A DNA stretch of 64,000 bases, from the NCBI GenBank assembly GCA_030490835.1, contig CM059971.1, positions 58,142,012 to 58,206,011 of the forward strand. Direction: 5' to 3'. Under the pieces are notes generated by a model. That model ran no database searches, was not told the DNA's origin, and saw only the letters and a program-made list of their open reading frames with translations. Every line of letters begins with the position of its first letter. Within the stretch, counting starts at the first letter, position 1. Source of the DNA: Annona cherimola (Eukaryota > Streptophyta > Magnoliopsida > Magnoliales > Annonaceae). Positions 13,201 to 25,200 of this stretch are shown piece after piece. The translations under genes were made by a program, and so were the position numbers.

Positions 13201-16200
13201 CCAGAAAATTTTTTATTTTTTAAGAAATTAGATGCATCACATCGTCATCATTGTTGTTGTCATTGTCAAAAGCTGTTTTCCTTATGTGTGAGATTAGCTA
13301 CATGGATTCTTTTGCATCTTTCTTTGTTTGTATTGAATTATTTCTTCATGCAGTCCAAACATTTCTGCATGGGGAAGAATAATGATTCGGAAGAACAGAC
13401 CCCATTAGACATGTTTTCTGATTTCTTGACCTTTGTTACTGTTTTAAGAGGTGAAACATCAGCCTTGAAAATTAGAATCTCCTTTTTTTAAGTTATATGG
13501 CTAGTGATTGTAAAGGTAAAAACCGAATTTAGTCTCTTTTTTGTTATTTTTTGGTCCAAAATCACCTGTCCCCAAAATTAAGGTAATGTTTCATTGTTCT
13601 TAAAATTGATTTATATGAGTTTTACAGATGACTATTGGATTTATTTTTCTTTTTGGAATTTAATGGTGAACACACGATTTGCAGGAAATCCTCCGATCAT
13701 TTGCTTTAAACTAGATTCTGCCCTAATTACTGCACAATAATGGATTAACTACATAGATGTTGCCAAATAGAGTGATTTTGTCTTTAAATTTGTGGATTTT
13801 TGAAAGTGTTTTGAAGCATTTAGAGATGTAGGGGAAAACCCTACGTTGATTTTTTTTTTCTTTTTCAAATGTTCATTAGGATCTAATCAACATAGTAAAC
13901 CACTTAGTATGGATCTTCATCCACAGTTTTGAAAAATTTTAGGTGTTAATTTTTATGAAAATTTAATTAAAACATAATTATGCTTGTATTCGTTGTTTCA
14001 TAATACATTGTCCGCACAGTGTTTATTAACATAGATGCAAATAAGGGAAATTCCTTAATGAAATCTATTGGTTTTTGTCATTTTAAAAGGGGATTTTTGC
14101 AAATATGCCTATAAGGTTTGACCAATATTGCATCCGTTTCCCTAAGTTTGCCGAATTTGCAAATATGCCTACAAGGTTTGTATAAAATTGCAACAGTGTC
14201 CCTTCCATTCGGATGCTGTTAGATTTTTTATGTAAAATGATGATAATACCCTTTAAGTTAAATTATACACTTTCAATTTTTGAAAATATTATAAGCATTT
14301 TTGCAAAAAAAACAACTAAAATAATAATACACATAAAAATATAGAAAATAATGAAATAGAAAATATATCTATAATATTTGAAAAAATTACAAGTTTATCA
14401 CTTGAGTTAAAGGTTATTATCGTCATTTTACATAAAAATTTAACGGCTTCCTAACGGAATGGAGACGGTTGCAATTTTATGCTAACATTATGGGCTTATT
14501 TGCAAATTTGGAAAACTTAGGGACATAGATGCAATATTGGTCAAACCTTATAGGCATATTTGCAAAAGTTCCAATTAAGATTTTGTAATGTTTGATTTGA
14601 AATCCAAGTCATCTATCATATTTTACTCCATTGGTATTTTCATGACTAGAAAAATCTTGTCATTTAGATTTTTATATAATCCACAAAAGTGCAAAGCATG
14701 AGGTTATTTATAAATATATTTTTAAAGATGATTGACTAAAGATCTTTCATGCATAGGATAACTCAATAGTTTTAAACACAATGGATGCATTGCATGAAAA
14801 AAAATCAGAGGTTTGCATAATACAACTTGTCACATAGAAGAATTTCCCTAAAAATAAAATTATATTACATATAATTGTTTTTTTTGTTGTTTTGATACTA
14901 TTTCATAATAATTAAAACGAATTAGTTACAAAAATATGAATTACTGTTGTTATTTAAATTTAATTATTCTATACATCGCTAAATGTTAATCTTCCCAACT
15001 TTTACATGTTAAAGAGCAGTTGAAATTGTTTTAGTTCTATTTATAGACAACAAAATTCAGAATTTCTTTTCTCAAACATATATATATATATATATATATC
15101 TGTTTCTTATATAGGGTTCCGTGTTCATTAAATGTTGAGCTTTTATGGAATTTTTTTTTCTGAGGGGGTGTTAATTTAACCCAAAACTTTTCAAGCTAAC
15201 ACTTTTCGCTCTCTACAACTACCATATTTTTAAATTATTTCTTCATATACAACTACCCTACTTTTCAATCATTTCTGTACAATTACTCATACATCTAACC
15301 TATCCATTTTAACTTTATTCTTTTCTTCATTATCATTATCTCTATCATATCACATTAGTTTTTTTCCATTTCAAAAACTTTACACTAAAAACTTTTCATG
15401 AAACTTTTATCACTTCCCTAACATACCCTAAAATAGATTTTCTATTTAATCTTAATTGATCGGGAAAATTTAATTAAAATTTCTTAGATTTTCCTTATTA
15501 CTTTAAAAGTTCCTTTTTTAATCTTATATTTTATCTCGGATAAATACAAAAATATCTTTTCTCTGGGCCACTAATAAATTGGTATTTATCAATATGACAG
15601 CACTTGTTTGAGTTCAAAGATCGTGAACTGCAAATTGCAAATTGCTACTACTAGCATGTACCATCTATCAGCCCCACCTTCTACTTGTAATTATATTCCC
15701 TTTTTATACATTCCGGGGAAATGCTGCGGTTATTTGTTAGACTGAGGCTTGATTTTGAGGAATTATTTCAGTTTTTTGTTGCACTATGGAATGAGACATC
15801 TTTTTCGCTTGCATTCTTCTCTCTCTCTCTCTCTCTGTGATGAGATATGATGCTTGTATCTTTCCCTTCCAGCATTAACATCATTTGGTAGCATTATGAT
15901 TTAGCATTTTATGTTTTATTTCAGATGAATTCAATGCCACAAATTCTCCATCTGAAATTTCAGAGATCCATACACTGATTTAATACTACACTTCAGGGCC
16001 ACAAGAAGTGGATTACGGGCATTTCATGGGAACCTGTGCACCTTCAATCACCATGCCGCCGTTTTGTAAGCTCCAGTAAGGATGGAGATGCACGTATCTG
16101 GGACATTTCACTGAGAAGGTGCATTATTGTTCTTTCTGGTCACACGCTTGCTGTAACCTGTGTCAAGTGGGGCGGAGATGGGATTATATATACAGGGTAA

Positions 16201-19200
16201 GTACAGTTAACTTACAGTTATGCAGAATCCAATTATTTTTCCAAATCAACAAAGAAATGTTCACATGCTACTAACTGCTTGACAAATTTTTATTCCAGCT
16301 GGCCACCTTTTTCTTGACTTTTTCTTTCTGATTAAAAGAGTTGGTTTGCTTGATCAAGAATTTTTGTCAATTCAATATGTACCATCAACTTAGCCCTTGC
16401 TGTTGCAGTTAACCTGTACTTGCCCATTTATATTTTTCTTCTAATGTCATATGACTACCTCAACTTTCTGAAAATAGCTCGTGTTAGCAGCACTGTTTAA
16501 TTGGCATCCAGTAGTGGTTATCATTATTTACTTCTGTCTTGATGTGCTTCGTTCATTGGTGATTTTTATCCTCTATTGATTGTGAGAGAGAATAAAAAGT
16601 AGGATCTTAGCATCAGGTTTTGTACATGTCATGCAGCTCTGAAGACTGCACAATCAAGGCATGGGAGACTAAACAGGGAAAGCTGATCCGAGAACTTAAG
16701 GTAATATTCCTCTCTCTTTGCTTCTTCTGAATAGATGGCACATCTTTTTGGATTTAATTTCATTTTTTTGGATCATTTCACCCACATTGGATGACTAGGC
16801 TACTGACGGAGGTGTAATTGAGGGGAGGGGTAAACGAGACAAATGTCTCAACTCAACTTGAAACCTTGGTCCTCCAACCCACATACACTGACACAAACTC
16901 ATGTAAATCAATTGGTCGTCCATGCAGTGATGATTTATTTTCATATTTGGTTTGCTTTTCAGGGGCATGGTCATTGGGTCAACTCTCTTGCGTTGAGCAC
17001 TGAGTATGTTCTTCGCACGGGGGCTTTTGATCACTCCCGAAAACAGTATGTGTCTCCAGAGGAAATGAAAGAGGTATCTTCCTTCAGGTTCCCTTAATAG
17101 CTATGTTATAACTTTACGAATTCTTTTTTTGTTTTTGTTTTTGTTTTATGGGTTCTTTTTCTATTTACCTCTAGCAATTGTATATAGCCACTAACTTGTT
17201 AATAAAGAAAAGATAAAATTTAAAAGAAAGAAAAGCAAAAGAAAAAGGTAAAACTTACTACATAATAGGTAAAACTTACGGGAACCAATCCAGTGCACCC
17301 GGGTGCATTTAGCCTCAATGCACCCGGGTGCACTGCACCTATTTTTTTTATTTTTTTTTTAAAATTTTTTCATGAAGCTGTTAATATAGGTTTATTTAAC
17401 ATATGTATCAATTTTTACTATTTTTGGAGATTTTTAGATATTTTTTTTAGATTTTTTAAAATCAGTGGCATTTTTCGTAATTTTAAATTACCGAAAATGC
17501 CACTGATTTTAAAAAATCTAAAAAAAATATCTAAAAGTCTCCAAAAATAGTAAAAATTGATACATATGTTAAATAAATCTAGATTAACCATTTTATAAAA
17601 AAAATTTAAAAAAAAAAAAAAAAAAAAATAGGTGCAGTGCATCCGGGTGCATTGAGGCTAAATGCACCCGGGTGCACTGGATTGGTTCCCAAAACTTACT
17701 ACATAATCAGGTATGGAAAACGTGTACTTCCTGTTGTAATCTGTTAATGAGGATGTATAAGCTATCTATAGATTGTAATTGATTAGTAAAATAAACGAGG
17801 AGAGATTGTTGGTTGGTATAACATGCCAGCATCCTACTAGTTGCACTGTGTAAGAAGATTAATGAGCTCGCATGAAATGCTTGAAAATCAGAGCATTAAG
17901 TCCTGTCATCTTTCTTGGTTGAAATAGACATTTTGCAACATTTTCAAGCTTCAGTTGTGAACATTATTTCAAAGGGTTATGATCTTGTTAGCCTGGGCTA
18001 ACAAAAGCTTATGTTAGTCTAAGCTAAAAGGTGCATTTGTTGAAGTTTTTCTTTAGGATTTAAACCTTGCTGCTGGTTCACCCATCTCTCAATTCATACT
18101 CAGGCTCTTGAGTGGTCAAATTATATATTGATATCTGGGTCAGTCAGGCAGTTCCAAGCCATTTATCATAAGAAAATAAAATAGTCTTGCCTAATATTTC
18201 AACAGCAGAAGCTGGTTTTGGAAATCTTACATTTTTCTAGCTGTGGTCTCCCAGTTAGAATGCATCCTACTAGTGTGTGTGTGTGTGTGTGTTTTTTTTT
18301 TTAATAAAAACTGGTTAGATGTACTTGTGGGTGAGTTAGATGCTTACAGAACTTCTTTGTGGGGCTGTTTGGCATTCGGTATAACTCCAGCGCCGATTTA
18401 AAACTTTTCAAGTGGCAGGGGTGTCGGGACAAAAAATGTCCTGTCATGTCTGCGCCGTCTGTCAAACGCTCGCCGTACGCCAACGCAGCCCGGAATCATT
18501 CCCCGTATAAACACGATCCGGCTTCCAGCTGAAGCCGGGCGGTAACATCCACGTAGCCGGTTGCGGTGACCAGATATGGACGGACGTTGAAGTCAGCAGC
18601 AGCATAAATGCTGGTTATTCTTCGCACAGTACGAACGACACAGTTTTGACAACTTTTCATCCCCTAAATACGTCACAAAATTTCAGCCGTTCCCAAACAG
18701 ACCCTGTATGTGGTAAAAAGAAAAAGAGGAGACAGAGAAAACAGCATAAAAGGGAAAAAAGGGTCCACAGCTACCCCGTATATTGTTCCTTATTTTTCTT
18801 CTTGTTGCTTGGGTGTTGTACATAGCAATAGCATCATGCTTGCCTTTGTACACAACGTTAGACGCATCTAGGGACTAAAGGTGAATTCTCAAATCTGAAG
18901 AACAAATACAATCATTAGTCCATGTTCCATTTGTCATTCAATGCATTTTCTTGTTTGCTACAGTTGGATAATCTTAGACCTAAATCTATAGTAGTTATAT
19001 TTATCATATGCTAAAAGCTTGATAGGTATCTGAATTTGAGTCATTTATGAAGCAGCGATGCACCACAGGTAGGAAGAGGAATTAGAAGAAAGAGGAAGGA
19101 TTCTCTTAGAGGGATGAGAAGGGAAGAAAGGAATAAGCATTAAAGAATTAGATATTTAGAAAAGAGAGAAACACAGCAGCAACAGAGCAATTTGGAGAAC

Positions 19201-22200
19201 TTCATATGAAAGCACTGAGTTAATTGCCAAAGTATGGAAAAAGAAAAAAAAACCTGGCTCTCCATTTACGAGAGAGTTTTTGTATAGCTTAAATTTTCAG
19301 AAAAAAGGATTGCATGCTTGTCTAAGCCCTAGCCAATTTAATCAAATGCTGCTAGTATATCCCTATTCAATTAAATCAAATCCGGCTAAGAATGAGCAAA
19401 ATCGTAATCCAATATGTGCATAGGTTACATTTGCTCAAAAATAGGTACATTCATGTATAAATTAGGGAAAATGCTTAGATCCATTCATATATGTATTAAA
19501 ATGTAGTAATACTTTATAGAATCATTTATCTATATAGTAGCGATATTTTTGATGGTTTAGATGTTGAAAATACGACTTAAAAATTGATATTTAGTATTAA
19601 ATCATTTTATTATATTGATTTTATATGTTTGTAGATGGGGCTCATATACAGCGATAATAGACAAATGAAAAAGTTTCCATGATAATATAAATGATGTTAA
19701 ATATAATAGATGGAGTGAATTTTTGATCAACTGTATAGATGTTGAAAATGAAGAGGGTTCCATAGAGGGGTTTTATAGAAGTATCCCTGCTCGTAAAATA
19801 ACTAAAGCGTCTGAAAGGGAGCCTTGGCTCAATGCCATGTGAACTAGAGGTCACATATTCAAATCATGAAAACAACCTCTTGCTTCACAAATTATGGTTG
19901 CGTACTAAAGACCCAACGTAGTTTGACCTTTTCTCGGACCCTGCACATAGCGGGACCTTAATGCACCGGGCTGCCCTTCTATGCTTGCATCTAGCATATG
20001 CTTGAATCTGCGGTGTTGCAACATGATCTCCATCTAGCATTCCATTAAATTCATTTTATTGTTGTTTGTTGGATTTGGCTGTGGACTCGCAGTTCTCTTT
20101 TTCATTCTCTTTTTCGATCTTCTTAATTCTTCTGTTTCCATACTCTAGTCTATGAAATGAGTTTCCTATTGTTTTATGTCACTTTCTTGGACTGCAGGCT
20201 GCTCTGGAAAGATACAACAAGATGAAAGGTAATGCTCCAGAACGGCTGGTTTCTGGTTCCGATGACTTGACTATGTTTCTCTGGGAACCAGCTATTAGCA
20301 AGCATCCGAAGAGTCGTATGACAGGTCACCAACAGGTGGAGGATTTCTTTTTTGTTTCATCACTGCTCCATGTCTTATTTTCAAATAGTTTAAGGTATCA
20401 ATGTATAATTGAATGTGATTTTGCTAGAAGGATCCAGTCAATAATGTGCTGGCGGTTTTTAAGCATTATTCTTGATACCGCCAGCCGCTTCTTTGACTAA
20501 AAGCAATGCTGCTGAGACCTAATATTGAAATTTATGGAGTATGCATTTGCTTGATGTTAAATGAGATGTAAAAGGAGAGATGATGCCATAAAGTGAATAA
20601 AGATGAAGCATTTTTTCTTCCTACTAAAAGAATATGGTAAGGATGTGATAAATATTCTGTTGGTATGAATAGTTTGGGCTAGTTAAATGTTACATCAAAT
20701 AGAAATAGAGTTGATAAAGTGGCTTTGACGTAGTTTGAACATTTTTTGGAGTTTTTAGCTCTCTTTTACAGCAAGTCAAATATGACCTCAATCCCCAAAT
20801 ATAACCAGAATGGGTTCAAAATTAGGGCTTTGGTTATTGATTCTTGCAGTTCTCTTACCTTTTGGGATTGGAAAGTGGAGACTTAAGTAAATGGGTGTAG
20901 CTTAGCTTGGTTGAACCACAACCCAATTTTTCCGGGTTTGGTTAATCATGGATTGTCTGACCTGTTGACAAAAGAGGCTTGTTTGGGTTGGGTTTGAAGC
21001 CTTGGGCTGTCGAATCCATTCCATAACCTCTTCTTTTGAGAATTGAAGTTGATATGCGTACATGTTCATGAGTTCATTATGTTGACATAACAAATCTTTG
21101 CCATTAAAGCTGTAAAATCTTAATTTTGACTTTTCTGAATTCTCTTAGCTGTAAGCAATCTAGGAACAGAGAAGAAAATTGAATGTAAGGTAGTTAAATC
21201 CATTTTCAGTGGCATGTTTATGCATGCCTTTAACAAAATTATTTTAACAGAAAAAGCAATGGTATCTGAAAGAAAATTGAAACATAGTGCAGAGATAATT
21301 CAAGTTCCTTTCCACGAATGGGTATGTTTATTCATGCCTTTGGGTGCTTATGTTAACAGGCAGCAGCAAAATTTCCTAAGAAATCCACTTAATGCAGACC
21401 AGCTTTCTTTAGTGCAGGCACACATACACACACATGCACGCTCATACACTTGGTCTTGAATCTAACGCAAATTGTGAATCTTAAACATACCTGAATCAGT
21501 AAGTTTTAGGTTGGGGTTGCATGCTTTTCACATGTGGTAATAAATAACCGCATTACCTGATAAATTTGGGAAATGCTGACTAGCTTACCAACTCAAAGGT
21601 AGTGAAATTTTTTATCTTGAATCTAGACTTTATTTTTTACCTTACCATGCTCAAACAGTCAAACTAGCTAACATTGGATTTGGACTGCATGCGGTTTGTG
21701 CAACCATGTTTTCAATGCCAGCAACCTTACCTAATAAATTGACAAATATGCAGAAAAGTTTAGAAGACTGGGACCTAGCTAAATGTTTTATCTGGAAATC
21801 TTGCCCAATTATGAACCTGAACCCTTTTCAAGTGTTTCATTTGTCTGTAACTTATGTTCTGGAGATAAATCAAGAACAATCATGATTGATCATGTTGTCT
21901 TCTGATGTATGTCAATATGGATTTGATTCCATTAGATGAGTGAATGATTGTTGCATTAAGGTGATTAGCTAGCACATTTTGAAAGGTTTGTTGGAACTAA
22001 CGGATGAGAAGTAATTAAAACCTAGCATGATTACATGGTGGCCCTTGAATAAAGGTTTGACTTGATTCCCAAATCTGATAAGATTTTTATCTTGCATAAC
22101 TTTGGACATTGAGCCCATCTCATCTGAATCATGTCACACGCTTGTGAGGTAAGTGTAATACTGGTGTTTACCTTTCATGTTTACAACCCAATGGTGGGAA

Positions 22201-25200
22201 CTTCTCTCCAATACATTGATTTACCAACTCTGATGACAACACATCAGATATGGATATGGAGTGTGATATGAGACCATGATATTATTACATATTCCAATGT
22301 TCGTCTTTGCATAATGTGCAATTTACTAGTGCTTGTGGGCAACCTCAGTCCACACACTTTATGAATGTTTGATTTGTTATGACATTTTGAAGCGCCCTCA
22401 GGTATACGCTACGTGATTTTTACTTATGATTACCTTCCATAATGCAATGTATGCTTTTAACTTATGTTGGATTATAGTGAAATAGCAATGATACAGCTAC
22501 CTTAATGAAGCTTGCTCACCTTGGTGGGATTTAGTAATGGAGATGTTTAAGAAAATGTTTTTCACACTGTCAGCTTATGCTTCTGTCTGTATGGAAAAGC
22601 CAAATGTTTGCATGGTACCAAGGGAGAAAATTTTGGCAACTTTGGATTGCTGAAAATGCATGAATTTTCCTTCTGCAGCTTGTAAATCATGTTTACTTTT
22701 CTCCTGATGGGCAATGGATTGCTAGTGCCTCATTTGACAAGTCGGTGAAGTTGTGGAATGGTGTAACTGGTGCCTTCATTGCAGCTTTCCGAGGGCATGT
22801 TGGACCTGTATATCAGATAAGGTTTGGTTTGCTTCTAATATTGCTGTTGATTTATATGTACTTTTAAAAATGTTTTGGCCATTTTTGTCTTCTTGTACTG
22901 AGAAAGTGTCCTTTTAGCACAGTTGGTCTGCTGACAGTAGGCTACTCTTAAGTGGAAGCAAGGACTCCACATTGAAGGTATTTTTCCATTGTTTTCTTAG
23001 CTTGCATCCTGGCTGGAAGCTTTTGAAAGAGATGGTTCTCTGGGATGGGGAAATGTAGATTCAGTGTCATTTCGTCCCTCCTCTGGTTGTACTGTTTGAG
23101 TCAGAAATTTAAAATGAGTGTATGCATATCACTTTGAGTTATGACTATTTGTCATCTCCCTTTTTGCAATCTTTCTTCTGGGGATTTCCACTCAGGTCTC
23201 AACTGACATGCCCTGATACCTATGGAGTTTTTAGCTAACTGCTTTTGTTTGTGGTCCTTTTGAGTGTTAGAAATGAGTTTTTCCCCCCCTTTTTTTGTTT
23301 TTGGTTAAAGGTAAAACTTTTTACCTGAATTTCAATCTAAAATTTTTCATTTTCTATAGCTACTATATTTTTTAATTATTTAATTATATCTTCCTATACA
23401 AATTATCTAACTTTTCAATTATTTCTACATAACTACCCATATAACTAACCTATCTATTTTAACTTTATTCTTTTTATTCCTTATTATTACCCCTATTGTA
23501 TCACATCATTTTCTCTCATTGTAACAACTTTTACATAAAAAACTTTTGATACAAAAGTTTTATCACTTCCTAAACACCCATATGATAAAAAAATTTCTTA
23601 GAGTTTGGTGTAAAAATAAAAATTGAAATAGTAAAAGAAGTGTAAGAGGGTAGGTAACAATGTTATCAGTACAGGGATTATTGCAGCTATTAAGTAAATA
23701 AAGATGTGTAAACCTTTTGTTAAAAGCAATCAATACAAGGTTTAGTTCCATATGTGCCCTGGAGGTTTGGCCAAATGTCACCCATCACCCTATAAGTTGC
23801 AGGTTTCATCTATCACTGGTGTGTTTGGCAATACAAAAATTGTCAAGCTAAAACTTCTTTCTCCATAACTATCATATTTTTTAATTATTTTTTCACATCT
23901 TCCTATAGAACTACTTGTTTTCTAATCATTTCTATACAACTATCCATACAATTAAATTATTTATTTTAACTTTATTCTTTTGACTCCTTATCATTAACCC
24001 TACCATATCACATCATTCTTTTGAAATTTAAAAAATTTTACACCAAAAAATTTTCATCTAAAAGTTTTATCACTTTCCAAACACACCTTATCTATTTCAC
24101 CCATATCTCTGAAGTTTGACCGTCTCTGTTTGCATTTGCCTGAACTTATATTTCACATGTTATCTCTTGTGTTTGACTTAATTAGCGTGCATTCCCTAGC
24201 AACATGTTCTCTTTCATATATAGGGAAGTAGAATTATTTTCAAATATGACAAACATAACAACCTAGATGCGAAAAATTATTCTTTAATGCCCATTCATCC
24301 TTTTATCATTTGCTTGCATTTCCATGACCCCTAAGTTAGATAATGCGTTTGTTGTTTAAAAATATTGATGATATCTATATATAGCACCCTGATTCTGTGT
24401 GGTTAACTGTGCAGTGTAGTTCATGTGGGCAACCGCATGGGCCCCTGCATGTTTTTTTTTTCTTAATTTTTTTTACATACACTCGTGGGGCCTTTCTAGA
24501 TAAATGCCTACAAATTTTTTGAGATTTTTTAAAGCTGTCTACATGTTCTTTCAGGATTTGTTTAAAAATAGAAAATAAGCATTTCTCATGGGCGGGTGCA
24601 AGAGAAATGCATTTTTTATTTAAAAAAATCCTAAAAACACATCTAGATAGCTTCAAAAATTGTGTGCACTGTTCTAGGAGGGGCCCGCAAGTGTATGTAA
24701 ACAATTTTAAAAAATAAATGTGGGGCCCCCATATGGTTGACCACATGGTTGCCCCTGTACGATTGAATTGAGGCTCCTATATATATATATATGGTGTATC
24801 TACAGTTTCGATATAAATTTTTAAAATATTTCTATGATTGCATTGGGTGAAAGAAAGTGCATTTACATATTTTTATTTTAGTAACTTGGGTAATTTACAA
24901 TATTATCTTCGATGCATGATGGAATATTAACTTTAATTCATTTTAGAACATTAAAGTAGGATGATGGGATAAAAGACAAAAAAATGTTAAGTGCAATATA
25001 AATAGATGAGTGGGCATTCAATAGATGTTTTTTTTTTTAATCGGGTTTAGATGATTATTTTGTCTTATTTGAAAAATAATTCACATGGTAGATGGGATGC
25101 GTATGGGATGAGGATGGGACGATGTCTCCCATCTCTTATAAAATAATAATCTACTCTTCCCATTTCCCATTTTCCACACTTTCCCAATCACCGTACACTT

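Larger units (their letters stand above)
12641..15996 (+). other. NLE1: NLE intron (3.4 kb)
   Basis: This separates the exon ending ...GNPLI from the exon starting GHKKWITG. It contains one inverted-repeat element (14094-14572), one Tourist-like MITE (15163-15428) and a CT microsatellite (15816-15836). Nothing was recognised in 12641-14090 or in 14580-15160, both strongly AT-rich. Confidence 0.85.
17074..20197 (+). other. NLE1: NLE intron (3.1 kb)
   Basis: This separates the exon ending ...SPEEMKE from the exon starting [11 protein letters not shown]. It holds the 17280 foldback MITE, a GC-richer putative MITE (18361-18704), an AT-rich family copy (19310-19790) and an Au SINE (19817-19980). 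A short GT repeat is present near 18275-18291. Nothing was recognised in 17700-18350 or 18710-19300. Confidence 0.85.

Noticed and set aside
20885..20945. tRNA-like phrase GTGTAGCTTAGCTTGGTTGA
   Set aside because: The required stems, anticodon arm and acceptor pairing cannot be formed. No tRNA gene is supported in the window.
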